Source: Devosia sp. 2618 (GTDB lineage Bacteria; Pseudomonadota; Alphaproteobacteria; Rhizobiales; Devosiaceae). From it: 64,000 nucleotides of DNA. The stretch lies in contig NZ_JBEPOO010000001.1 in NCBI RefSeq assembly GCF_040546815.1, positions 2,480,001-2,544,000 on the forward strand, given 5' to 3'. The translations under genes were made by a program, and so were the position numbers. The number at the start of each line of letters is the position of its first letter. The stretch's first letter is position 1. Below are positions 16,987-25,168 of this stretch, in pieces. The notes below the pieces were generated by a model, which saw nothing but the letters and a program-made list of their open reading frames with translations, made no database searches and was not told the DNA's origin.

Positions 16987-18903
16987 TTACCAGCCGCCAC
17001 CACCGCCGCCGCCACCGCCGCCACCGGAAAAACCACCACCGCCGCCTCCGCCGCCTGAGCTGAAGCCGGATGAGCTGGCCTGAACCGGCTGTGCCGCGAC
17101 CATGGCTGCCGTCATGCCCGCCGCTGCGGCACCGATGGAATTGGAGATTTTGCCGGGCGAGAAGGACCCAGCGCTGCCGCTGTACCAATAGGGGCTATAG
17201 ACCGTGCCGCGTTCGATATCGCTGACGGCGTTGCGCGCCAGTTCGGCCTCGAAGTGTTCGGCCCAGGGCTTTTCGACGCCGAGCGCAATGGCATAGGGCA
17301 GAAGGCGCTCGAAGCGGCTGATGGTCATCGGCGGTTCGCCGACAATGTTCATGCGGTTCTTTTCGGCTGTATCGAGATAGAGCTTTAGCCCATCGATCTG
17401 GTCCATGACCTTGCGGCCCTGAATGGTCGGGGCGCGCATTAGCACCGCGAAGATGACGGTGATCAGCACAATGGATGCTGCTGCAACGCCTGCGGTGTTG
17501 ATCGTGATGTGGGTGAAGGCTTCAAGCCCGCCGCCGATGAAATTGAGGCCTGCGATCACGACCCAAAGCAGGATGAAGAACTTGCTGAAGGCGTTGCCCT
17601 TCCACAAGGCTTCGGCGACCGTGCTGAACAGGCCAAGCACCACGCCGACAACGATACCGACGATCAGCCAGATCGGTTCGAGCACATCGAGCCAGACCAT
17701 GGCCACCAAAATACCGGCGGCGAGAATCACGCCGAAGATGGCAAAGCTGGTGTTGTGATTGAACCAGACGCTGCGGTTTTCGCTTTCGATGGCCGACTGG
17801 AACGCCGCGCGCTGCTTGTTCAGCTCGACCCCGTTGTCCTTGTCGACCGACACTGTGCCCTTGGTCTTGAGGTAGTCGAACAGGTTCTGCTCGCCACCCG
17901 GCAGCGGTGTTTTTGGCGCGGTGTCGGTGACCGTCACTGACAAACCGTTTTTGGGATTGTCGATCTTGACCAGCCCTTTGACGCCAAGGTCGAACAAAGC
18001 CGAGGTGAAGGCCGTCCAACCCTTGAAACCCCAGTTGTGCACGTAGTGCGTCAGGGCCGGGGAAAAGTCCTTGGGGGCATGAAACAGTGGGATGATCGTG
18101 CCCTTGGGCGGATCGCGGCCAACCCGGTTCCAGGCCGTGACGTTATAGCCGAGCACCAGCACCACGCCGAGAATCGGCAGGAACACCTCGCGCATGTCGG
18201 ACAGCCATTGCAGCAGCGCATCGATGCCGGTGGGAGCGATAAGGATGCCCTTCTGGAACTTGATCGCGAAGCTCATCCCCTCGCCTGCCGCTAGCGGGCG
18301 GTCGGTGCGAAAGGTTGCAGTGTTGTCGGAGGTGCGCGTGATGGTCACCGCCTGTTCGGTCGAGCCGACATCGCCGGTATAGGCGACCAGATCGGAAATC
18401 ACCGCGCCTTCGGGCAGCGTGACACGGGCGACCGAGCGAACGATCGGGAAAATCCAGTAATTGCCGGTGGCGTTCCAATAGAGTTCGTCGTGATCGTCAA
18501 AGCTGCGCGCCATGCGGGCCATGGTGTAGGTGACGACGTAACGGTGTTTGCCACGCGTGACGAACTGGTCGCTGTCGCCGATCCAGATGCGGACGAAATC
18601 GCCCATTCGTTCAGTGCGATAAGGCTCACTGGCGCCGTCGCGGGTGACGGTGGCCACGTCCAGTTCCGAGCGGATCTTCTGGCCGGATATCGACAGCTGA
18701 ACCGTTGGAATATCGCGATAGATGCCGCGCCTGATGTCTATGCCTTCGGCGTTGATGTCGATGGTTTCAATGACACGGACCGAGCCATCGGTGCGCAAGG
18801 TGACATCGGCCGCAAAGCCTGAAATCTCCTCACGCGCAGCGACCGGCAGGGCCAGTGTTAGCGCAATCAACGCACCGACGACGAAGCGAAGCAGCAGGCG
18901 CAT
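16987..18903 (-). CDS. DUF2207 family membrane protein with poly-glycine tail
   Basis: 638 residues. A signal peptide ([23 protein letters not shown]) is followed by the DUF2207 beta domain ([33 protein letters not shown]), then three or so membrane segments ([74 protein letters not shown]). The C-terminus is a long glycine run ending GGGGGW, a known feature of this family. DUF2207 genes usually sit next to lemA, as here with six bases between them. The role is unknown, though the pair is linked to the cell envelope. Confidence 0.88.
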   Translation of the reverse strand: MRLLLRFVVGALIALTLALPVAAREEISGFAADVTLRTDGSVRVIETIDINAEGIDIRRGIYRDIPTVQLSISGQKIRSELDVATVTRDGASEPYRTERMGDFVRIWIGDSDQFVTRGKHRYVVTYTMARMARSFDDHDELYWNATGNYWIFPIVRSVARVTLPEGAVISDLVAYTGDVGSTEQAVTITRTSDNTATFRTDRPLAAGEGMSFAIKFQKGILIAPTGIDALLQWLSDMREVFLPILGVVLVLGYNVTAWNRVGRDPPKGTIIPLFHAPKDFSPALTHYVHNWGFKGWTAFTSALFDLGVKGLVKIDNPKNGLSVTVTDTAPKTPLPGGEQNLFDYLKTKGTVSVDKDNGVELNKQRAAFQSAIESENRSVWFNHNTSFAIFGVILAAGILVAMVWLDVLEPIWLIVGIVVGVVLGLFSTVAEALWKGNAFSKFFILLWVVIAGLNFIGGGLEAFTHITINTAGVAAASIVLITVIFAVLMRAPTIQGRKVMDQIDGLKLYLDTAEKNRMNIVGEPPMTISRFERLLPYAIALGVEKPWAEHFEAELARNAVSDIERGTVYSPYWYSGSAGSFSPGKISNSIGAAAAGMTAAMVAAQPVQASSSGFSSGGGGGGGGFSGGGGGGGGGGGW

Positions 18904-18909
18904 GGCAGA

Positions 18910-19467
18910 TCAGAACTTGACGGAAGGAACGGCGCGGTCGGCCTCGTTCTCGAGCTCGAAATACTGCGCCTTCTGAAAGCCGAATGGACCGGCGATAAAA
19001 TTGGACGGAACCGATTCGACCATGACATTGAGGTTACGCACGGCGCCATTGTAGTAGCGGCGGGCCATCTGGATCTCGTCTTCGACAGTTTGCAAAGCAG
19101 CCTGGAATTCAAGGAAGGTCGTGTTGGCCTTGAGGTCCGGATAGGCCTCGGCGGTCGCGATCAGGCGACCCAGGGCAGAGGACAGCTGGCCTTCGGCGGC
19201 AGCACGTTGTTCGGGCGTGCCATTGGCGGCACTTGTGGCTGCTGCGCGGGCATTGGTCACTGCTTCGAGCGTTTCGCGCTCGTGGCTCATATAGCCTTTA
19301 ACGGTTTCCATCAGGTTGGGGATGAGGTCGGTGCGGCGCTTGAGCTGCACGTCGATGCCGGACCAGCCCTCTTCCACCATCTGCCGGTTTTTGACCAAGC
19401 CGTTGTAGATGGTGACCGCGTAGAGCGCCGCGACGACGATTACGCCAAGAATAATCCAACCGAACAT
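18910..19467 (-). CDS. lemA: LemA family protein
   Basis: 185 residues. One N-terminal membrane helix (MFGWIILGVIVVAALYAVTIYNGLV) precedes the all-helical LemA domain: EEGWSGIDVQLKRRTDLIPNLMETVKGYMSHE, then AEAYPDLKANTTFLEFQ and YYNGAVRNLNVMVESVPSNFIAGPFGF. These are all standard family signatures. The ATG at 19467 was chosen over a TTG 21 bases upstream because it begins directly at the membrane helix and has a GGGGTTG ribosome site. LemA and DUF2207 form a two-gene operon of unknown function. Confidence 0.93.
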   Translation of the reverse strand: MFGWIILGVIVVAALYAVTIYNGLVKNRQMVEEGWSGIDVQLKRRTDLIPNLMETVKGYMSHERETLEAVTNARAAATSAANGTPEQRAAAEGQLSSALGRLIATAEAYPDLKANTTFLEFQAALQTVEDEIQMARRYYNGAVRNLNVMVESVPSNFIAGPFGFQKAQYFELENEADRAVPSVKF

Positions 19468-19774
19468 ATGCTCAACCCCCGCAAGCAATTCAAACTATTG
19501 GGCGGACATTGGCACTCCGCCAGCAAGCACGCAATGGCCGCCGCTTGACTTCTGCCAAAGCCGCACTAGCTTATGTGCATGATTAGAAGCGCTGAACATT
19601 GGCTGGAAAATCCTCTCGTAGGATCACACCCCTAAGCATGCCCGCAGCGCCGGCGCCTGCTTAGGGTAGGCTCGCCGCGTTCATCGCGCGATCTGGCGCA
19701 TCATATTTTTCAATCATTCCCTGCCGAGACGGCGCGCAATCGTGCGCGACGACGGCTATTCGAGACAATCTAAA
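19468..19774. other. Intergenic region between divergent lemA and rnk-like genes, with a strong stem-loop
   Basis: 307 bases. The key element is CCCTAAGCA at 19630-19638 pairing exactly with TGCTTAGGG at 19658-19666. The 19-base loop itself holds the palindrome GCGCCGGCGC. A GC-rich stretch and an ATATTTTT at about 19705-19712 follow. The stem has no T tract directly after it. It could be a 5'-leader structure of the rnk-like gene or a small RNA. The remainder shows no credible gene. Confidence 0.5.
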
Positions 19775-20185
19775 ATGACAGACACACAATCTAACGACCT
19801 GAACCCAGCCATCGTGCTGAGCGCAGCAGACCACCGCCAGCTCAACATTCTGGCCATGGCGGGCCTGACCCACACCCCCGATCAGTCCGACGACCTGCTC
19901 TATGAGCTGGAGCGCGCGCAGATCGTGGACGACACGCATGTGCCCAACGATATCGTGCGCATGGGCTCGACCGTCAGCTACCGCACCGATACCGGCCAGG
20001 AGCCGAAGGTGACGGTGGTTTATCCGGTGGATGCCGACATTGCGGCAGGCAAGATTTCCATCATGACGCCCGTGGGTACGGCCCTGATCGGGCTGCGCGT
20101 TGGCCAGTCCATCACCTGGCGCAGCCGGGATGGCCGTCGGCATATGCTGACAGTGCTGACAGTGACCCCGCCAGTCGAAGGCTAG
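19775..20185 (+). CDS. Rnk-like nucleoside diphosphate kinase regulator (GreA/GreB C-terminal fold)
   Basis: 136 residues from ATG 19775; the frame extends a further eleven codons upstream without a ribosome site. The N-terminal part (PAIVLSAADHRQLNILAMAG, DDLLYELERAQIVDD) is the short helical arm and the C-terminal part (VPNDIVRMGSTVSYRTDTG, VTVVYPVDADIAAGKISIMTPVGTALIGLRVGQSITW) is the GreA/GreB C-terminal domain. This is the architecture of Rnk, an RNA polymerase-binding protein lacking the long GreA coiled coil. It runs against glyQ and lemA. Confidence 0.85.
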   Translation: MTDTQSNDLNPAIVLSAADHRQLNILAMAGLTHTPDQSDDLLYELERAQIVDDTHVPNDIVRMGSTVSYRTDTGQEPKVTVVYPVDADIAAGKISIMTPVGTALIGLRVGQSITWRSRDGRRHMLTVLTVTPPVEG

Positions 20186-20200
20186 GCTTTACCCAAAGGG

Positions 20201-21124
20201 TCAGGCGGCGCCGCCGCCTGCCGTGTGCAGCCAGGCTTCGCCGCAGGCCTTGGCCAATTCGCGAATGCGCAGAATATAGCTCTGGCGCTCGGTGACAGAA
20301 ATGACACCGCGTGCATCGAGCAGGTTGAAGTTGTGCGCAGCTTTGAGCACCTGCTCATAGGCCGGGATTGCCATGGTCTGGCGATCGCCAACCGTGCCCT
20401 TGGCCAGCACGGCGCGGCATTCCTTTTCCGCATCGGCGAAGTGGCGGAACAGGATTTCGGTGTCGGCGGCCTCGAAATTGTAGCGGCTCGATTCCTGCTC
20501 GTTCTGCAGGAACACGTCGGCATAGGTGACCTTGTTCTCACCAGTGCCGCCATTGAAGTTGAGCTCCATGATGGAGTCGACGTTCTGTAGATAACAGGCC
20601 AGACGCTCCAGACCATAGGTCAGTTCGCCCGCAACCGGATTGCATTCAAAGCCGGCGACTTGCTGGAAATAGGTGAACTGGCTGACTTCCATGCCGTCGC
20701 ACCAGACTTCCCAGCCCAGGCCCCAGGCGCCAAGCGTCGGGTTTTCCCAATCGTCTTCGACAAAGCGCAGATCGTGCACCTTCGGATCGATGCCAATGGC
20801 ATAGAGCGACTTGAGGTAGAGGTCCTGAATGTTGTCTGGTGATGGCTTGAGGATCACCTGGAACTGATAATAGTGCTGCAGCCGGTTCGGGTTTTCGCCA
20901 TAGCGGCCATCCTTGGGGCGGCGCGACGGCTGGGCGTAAGCGGCGTTCCAGGGCTTTGGCCCGAGCGCGCGCAAAACGGTCGCCGTGTGGGACGTGCCCG
21001 CACCCATTGGCATGTCATAGGGCTGCAAGATCACACAGCCCTGCTCCGCCCAGAACTGCTGGAGCGTGAGGATCAGACCCTGGAACGAGTTCTTCGGGTC
21101 CATATGCGACGGGCGGTTGGTCAT
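20201..21124 (-). CDS. glyQ: Glycyl-tRNA synthetase alpha subunit
   Basis: 307 residues, the usual length. Typical sequence is [39 protein letters not shown], then [30 protein letters not shown] and [21 protein letters not shown], which hold the class II catalytic core motifs. An alternative start is the second Met (MDPKN), seven codons in. It forms the alpha2-beta2 enzyme with GlyS (14896-16920). Upstream on the same strand are the 77-residue membrane protein and sppA. Confidence 0.96.
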   Translation of the reverse strand: MTNRPSHMDPKNSFQGLILTLQQFWAEQGCVILQPYDMPMGAGTSHTATVLRALGPKPWNAAYAQPSRRPKDGRYGENPNRLQHYYQFQVILKPSPDNIQDLYLKSLYAIGIDPKVHDLRFVEDDWENPTLGAWGLGWEVWCDGMEVSQFTYFQQVAGFECNPVAGELTYGLERLACYLQNVDSIMELNFNGGTGENKVTYADVFLQNEQESSRYNFEAADTEILFRHFADAEKECRAVLAKGTVGDRQTMAIPAYEQVLKAAHNFNLLDARGVISVTERQSYILRIRELAKACGEAWLHTAGGGAA

Positions 21125-21176
21125 GTGGCAGTCCCTAATATGCGGGACAAACCTCTAGTTTGACCGTCCGTTATGG

Positions 21177-21410
21177 TCAACGGCGTTTGTCGTCGTCGCC
21201 GGGGCGATATGTGCCGTCTTCGTCGCGTTTGAGGTCGATAACGCCGGGTTGTTCACGTTCGCGAAGGTCGCGTTCGCGACGCAGGCGCTTGACCTCTTCG
21301 TCTTCGGCCTTGAACTGGCCGGTCCAGTCACGCCAGATCTTGCGGACGCCCAGCCAGATGGCGATGCCAATGATGACAAAGATCAAAACACGCAGCAACA
21401 TGCCGGTCAT
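21177..21410 (-). CDS. Small single-pass membrane protein, 77 residues
   Basis: MTGMLLRVLIFVIIGIAIWLGVRKIWRDW is one membrane helix. It is followed by a highly charged cytoplasmic tail (EDEEVKRLRRERDLREREQ). The ATG overlaps the sppA stop codon by four bases (ATGA), so the two are translationally coupled. Small genes of this type are often seen between sppA and glyQ in Hyphomicrobiales. The function is unknown. Confidence 0.78.
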   Translation of the reverse strand: MTGMLLRVLIFVIIGIAIWLGVRKIWRDWTGQFKAEDEEVKRLRRERDLREREQPGVIDLKRDEDGTYRPGDDDKRR

Positions 21411-22249
21411 AGCCCAAACCTCGCCCAGACGGAGCGATCCTCAACGGTGGCCGAGATGTCGCCTGCCAGACCCGCCGCAAAGCCGATGCGTGGCACGCCA
21501 AACCAGGGGCGTTTGGGTTCAATGACTTTGAGCTCGATATCCTTGCCATAGCGAGTGTGGAGGACTTCGTGGATGTCGCCGATGGAATCGGCGAGGCCCA
21601 GATCGACGGCACGGATGCCCGTCCACCACTCGCCGGTGAACAGCGCATCGTCGGCAGCCCTAAGCTTGGCGCCGCGACGGGTTTTCACGACGTCGATGAA
21701 GACGTTGTGGATATCGATTTCGAACTGCTTGATGCGTTCGATGTCGCTCTGCTTTTCGGGCAGGAACGGGTCAAGCGTCGACTTGTTGTTGCCAGCAGTA
21801 TGAACGCGGCGTTCTATGCCCAGCTTTTCGAGCGCACCGACAAAGCCGAAGCCAGCCATGATGACGCCGATGGAGCCAACGATCGAGGATGGGTCGACGA
21901 TGATTTCGTCTCCTGCCACCGCGATGAAATATCCGCCGGATGCGGCTGCATCTTCGACGAAGACCAGCACGGGCTTGTTGTGCTCGTCGGCAAGATCGCG
22001 GATGCGCTTGGCGATCAGCCGGCTTTGCACCGGCGAGCCGCCGGGCGAGTTGACGATGATGGCAATGACTGGCGCCGACTTGACGGAAAAGGCGCGTTTG
22101 AGCAGCGGCGCGACGCTGGCAATATTGAGCCGCCCCTGACGCTGTTCGGCAGCGATGACGCCATGCAGGCGAATGACGGGAATGGTGGTTTTGCTGCGCC
22201 CGATCAGGCGCTGCAGCCAGTTTCTTTTCGGCGTGGTCGGTTCGGCCAT
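21407..22249 (-). CDS. sppA: S49 family signal peptide peptidase-like protease
   Basis: 280 residues. It is a single-domain SppA-like protease: IPVIRLHGVIAAEQRQG, then VIAIIVNSPGGSPVQSRLIAKRI, FVEDAAASGGYFIAVAGDEI with the catalytic Ser, SSIVGSIGVIMAGFG, and the catalytic Lys in AGNNKSTLDPFLPEK. There is no obvious N-terminal membrane helix, unlike E. coli SppA, so it may be a cytoplasmic or peripheral form. S49 enzymes degrade cleaved signal peptides and membrane protein fragments. It is coupled to the small membrane protein downstream. Confidence 0.9.
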   Translation of the reverse strand: MAEPTTPKRNWLQRLIGRSKTTIPVIRLHGVIAAEQRQGRLNIASVAPLLKRAFSVKSAPVIAIIVNSPGGSPVQSRLIAKRIRDLADEHNKPVLVFVEDAAASGGYFIAVAGDEIIVDPSSIVGSIGVIMAGFGFVGALEKLGIERRVHTAGNNKSTLDPFLPEKQSDIERIKQFEIDIHNVFIDVVKTRRGAKLRAADDALFTGEWWTGIRAVDLGLADSIGDIHEVLHTRYGKDIELKVIEPKRPWFGVPRIGFAAGLAGDISATVEDRSVWARFGL

Positions 22250-22297
22250 GCTCGATCCTTCTTGCTTCGCGCCAGATTTAGGGCGTCGCGCCGTCGA

Positions 22298-23077
22298 TTA
22301 CCAGACGAGGCGGGCCGTCCCACGAAAGATTGCGTCAAACTCGGGCGCAAAATCGCGCCCCGCCGCCTCGTGCAAGGCGCGGCTGGCCAACAGCGTTAAT
22401 GGCGCGCGAGAGCCCTTGATGCCCCGGATCAGTATGCGGCTGGCGGGCTCGCCCGGACGTGGTGTGAGCGGCAGGACGGTGACATTGCCAAAGCGCTGGG
22501 TGAAACCGGAGAGCAGCGGCGCAAGGCTTTGGGCTGGATAGACAAAGATGATTTCGCCCCCCGCGCTGGCGGTGCCCGCAGCGGTCTTGATCCACAGATC
22601 GAGCGATGTCGCATCGAGATGGCGGGCCCCTGCCCGGCCCGGATCGGCGGCAAGCGTGCCATCAGTAAAGAATGGCGGATTGGCGATGACGCTGTCGAAG
22701 GCGTTGTCAGCGAGCCCGGCCGCGTGACGGTCCGCGCCTTTCCCGGTGACATTGGCGAGGAGGACTGTAGTTCGGTCGCCGAGGCCGTTTTCGTCGGCAT
22801 TGCTACGCGCCAGCGCTGTCGCGTCCTCGTTCTGGTCGGCGAGCGTGCCTAAAAGCGAAGCGTTGTGCGTCATCGCAACGAATGCGGCGGTGCCGACGCC
22901 GCAGCCCAGATCGAGCAGTTTTTTGCTGCCGAGCGACACCGCAGCGCCCAGCAAAACGCTATCAAGCCCGGCCCGAAAGCCGTGACTAGGCTGCGACAGA
23001 GTCAGCCGACCACCCAAAAAGGCGTCGCGCGTAACGGATTGGTGTTTTACAAAGGCTATGGGCTGGTCTAGGGACAT
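22298..23077 (-). CDS. tRNA1(Val) (adenine-N6)-methyltransferase-like protein
   Basis: 259 residues from ATG 23077; the frame continues upstream, but that part overlaps the divergent promoter. It is a class I SAM-dependent methyltransferase: KLLDLGCGVGTAAFVAMTH is the SAM-binding motif I and SVIANPPFF is the NPPF/Y motif of N6-adenine methyltransferases. The N-terminus (VTRDAFLGGRLTLSQPSHGFRAGLDSVLLGAAV) resembles TrmN6/YfiC proteins that methylate A37 of tRNA1Val. The substrate is inferred from similarity only. It is divergent from the polyprenyl synthase. Confidence 0.85.
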   Translation of the reverse strand: MSLDQPIAFVKHQSVTRDAFLGGRLTLSQPSHGFRAGLDSVLLGAAVSLGSKKLLDLGCGVGTAAFVAMTHNASLLGTLADQNEDATALARSNADENGLGDRTTVLLANVTGKGADRHAAGLADNAFDSVIANPPFFTDGTLAADPGRAGARHLDATSLDLWIKTAAGTASAGGEIIFVYPAQSLAPLLSGFTQRFGNVTVLPLTPRPGEPASRILIRGIKGSRAPLTLLASRALHEAAGRDFAPEFDAIFRGTARLVW

Positions 23078-23175
23078 CGCACCCCGAATGGCCGGTTTCG
23101 ACGCGACCTTATATGCGCGGGTGCACAAGGCTCAACCAGATTTGCCCGATGTCGGCAAACGAGGACGGAACAACA

Positions 23176-24189
23176 GTGTCAGTTCTGACGCAGATCAAAG
23201 AAGAGCCGGTGAGCAATCCGGTCGAACGGCTTCTGGTGGCGACCGCCACTGATATGAGCCGCGTAAACGAGCTGATTCTCAGCCGTGCGCATTCCCATGT
23301 CGATATGGTGCCGGAACTGGCGCGCTATCTCATCGAAAGCGGCGGCAAGCGCCTGCGGCCGATGTTGACCGTGGCCGCTGCCCAACTGTTCAAAAAAGGC
23401 ACTGGCAGCGCGATCAATTTCGCAGCAGCCGTAGAATTTATGCACAACGCCACGCTGCTGCACGACGACGTGGTGGACGAGAGCGATATGCGCCGCGGCA
23501 AGCCTGCGGCCCGCATGGTCTGGGGCAACAAGGCCTCGATCCTGGTCGGCGACTTCCTGCTCGGCCAGGCCTTCATGATGATGGTGGAAACCGGCGACAT
23601 CGGCGCTTTGGGCGTGCTCTCTGCAGCATCGGCCGTGATGGCCGAAGGCGAAGTGTTCCAGCTCTCCAAGACCGGCGACCTGACCACCACACCGGCCGAC
23701 TATGCCGAAGTGATCCGTGCCAAGACTGCAGTGCTGTTCCAGGCGGCGTGCGAAGTTGGCGCCATGTCCGGCGGCGCCGATGCGGCCGGACGTCAGGCTT
23801 TGGCGCGCTACGGCCTTGAGCTGGGCAACGCCTTCCAACTTGTTGACGACGTGCTCGACTATGGTGGGCAAGCCGGCACGCTTGGCAAGAACACCGGCGA
23901 CGATCTGCGCGAAGGCAAGATGACACTGCCGGTGATTCTGGCGCTGTCGGAAGGCACCGAGGATGAGCGCGCCACCATCGGCAAGGCACTCGGCGATGCC
24001 GAAGCTACCGACGCACAGGTCAACGCCGTCGTCGCCATTATGGAACGCTACAAGACGCTGGAACGTACGCTGGAACAGGCCCAGGGCCATGCCCGCGCCG
24101 CACAGCAGGCACTTGAGATTTTGCCCCAGTCCGAAATGCGGGCGCTATTGGGTGAAGTCGTCGAGCACAGCGTGGCTCGGGCGTTTTAG
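23176..24189 (+). CDS. Long-chain polyprenyl diphosphate synthase (octa/decaprenyl type)
   Basis: About 337 residues from the GTG at 23176, which has GAGGACGGA upstream; an ATG at 23149 is the alternative. Both aspartate-rich motifs are present: LLHDDVVDESDMRRG (first) and FQLVDDVLDYGG (second). GGKRLRPMLTVAAAQLF, KASILVGDFLLGQAF and DDLREGKMTLPVILAL are also present. The bulky residues ahead of the first motif (EFMHNATLLHDD) are small, which fits long products used for the ubiquinone side chain. The Hyphomicrobiales enzyme usually makes decaprenyl diphosphate. It uses IPP from the ispE/ispH pathway in this window. Confidence 0.92.
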   Translation: MSVLTQIKEEPVSNPVERLLVATATDMSRVNELILSRAHSHVDMVPELARYLIESGGKRLRPMLTVAAAQLFKKGTGSAINFAAAVEFMHNATLLHDDVVDESDMRRGKPAARMVWGNKASILVGDFLLGQAFMMMVETGDIGALGVLSAASAVMAEGEVFQLSKTGDLTTTPADYAEVIRAKTAVLFQAACEVGAMSGGADAAGRQALARYGLELGNAFQLVDDVLDYGGQAGTLGKNTGDDLREGKMTLPVILALSEGTEDERATIGKALGDAEATDAQVNAVVAIMERYKTLERTLEQAQGHARAAQQALEILPQSEMRALLGEVVEHSVARAF

Positions 24190-24217
24190 TCGCTAGCGAG
24201 TATACACCCTAGCAAGG

Positions 24218-24268
24218 CCCCCTCACCCGGCGCTACGCGCCGACCTCTCCCGCAAGGAAGAGGTGAAG
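24218..24268. repeat. Family D palindromic repeat, copy 2
   Basis: CCCCCTCACCCGGCGCTACGC, GACCTCTCCCGCAAGG, AGAGGTGAAG. It is inverted relative to copy 1 at 5163-5215. GGCGC / GCGCC and CCTCT / AGAGG make internal hairpins. It lies between the convergent polyprenyl synthase and ispE genes. Confidence 0.65.
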
Positions 24269-24288
24269 CAGGCACTTCTCTTACCCTT

Positions 24289-25164
24289 TCAGGGCACAAT
24301 CACCGGCGCTGCCGCAACCCAATGGTCTGGGTTATGGGCGCGCATAACCTGTGCGGCCTGATGCGCTTGCCCGGCGGAGCCGAACAGGCCGAAGACTGTC
24401 GCGCCAGAACCTGACATGCGGGCAAGGATGCAGCCTTGGGTGGCGGCGAGTTGTTCGACGATGTCACCGATTATCGGCACCAGCTTGACGGCGGGCGGCT
24501 GCAGGTCGTTGCGGGTTTCGGCGAGCCAGATGCCGAGCTGTGCGGGGCGTGTCAGGGGCGTCGGCAATTCGGGCAATGGATAATTGTCGTGGGCGCGCAG
24601 GCGGCGGAAGACGTCGGCCGTGGCCAGTGGCACCATCGGATTGACCAGCACGATATGGCAGGCCGGGAACTCGGGCAGAGGGGTCAGCACCTCGCCGACA
24701 CCGCGCGCCACCAGCGGCATGGAAACGAGGCAGGACGGAACGTCTGCCCCAAGCGCTGTCGCAATGTCGGCCAGTTCGGCCATCGGCACAGGATGCTCAG
24801 ACAAGCTCGCCATCAAGCGCAATGCAGCCGCCGCGTCGGCTGAGCCACCGCCAATGCCCGCAGCAACGGGCAGGTTTTTGACCAGCCGCAGCGACAACGC
24901 AGTTTTGACGGCATCGGGCCAGCGCGCCCGAAATGCAGCGACGGCACTGGAGACCAGATTGGATTCGCCTGTGCCCAGCGCCTTGGCGAAGGGGCCACTG
25001 ATGCTCAGCGAATCTATATCGGCAGGCGTCGCCGAGAGCTCGTCGGCCACGTCGGCGAAGACGACGAGGCTTTCGAGATCGTGGTAGCCGTCTTCACGGC
25101 GACGCGTAACGTGCAGGGCCAGGTTGACCTTGGCCGGCGCGAGCTGGACGATTGGTTCGGGCAT
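24289..25164 (-). CDS. ispE: 4-diphosphocytidyl-2-C-methyl-D-erythritol kinase
   Basis: 291 residues. It is a GHMP kinase with LAPAKVNLALHVTRRREDGYHDLESLVVF at the N-terminus, the ATP loop LPVAAGIGGGSADAAAALR and the C-terminal RMSGSGATVFGLF. It phosphorylates CDP-ME in the MEP pathway, upstream of IspH. The ATG at 25164 is used; a longer open frame overlaps the 3' end of the TPR gene and lacks family similarity. It begins four bases after the TPR gene stop, so the two are one operon. Confidence 0.95.
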   Translation of the reverse strand: MPEPIVQLAPAKVNLALHVTRRREDGYHDLESLVVFADVADELSATPADIDSLSISGPFAKALGTGESNLVSSAVAAFRARWPDAVKTALSLRLVKNLPVAAGIGGGSADAAAALRLMASLSEHPVPMAELADIATALGADVPSCLVSMPLVARGVGEVLTPLPEFPACHIVLVNPMVPLATADVFRRLRAHDNYPLPELPTPLTRPAQLGIWLAETRNDLQPPAVKLVPIIGDIVEQLAATQGCILARMSGSGATVFGLFGSAGQAHQAAQVMRAHNPDHWVAAAPVIVP

Positions 25165-25168
25165 CCAG

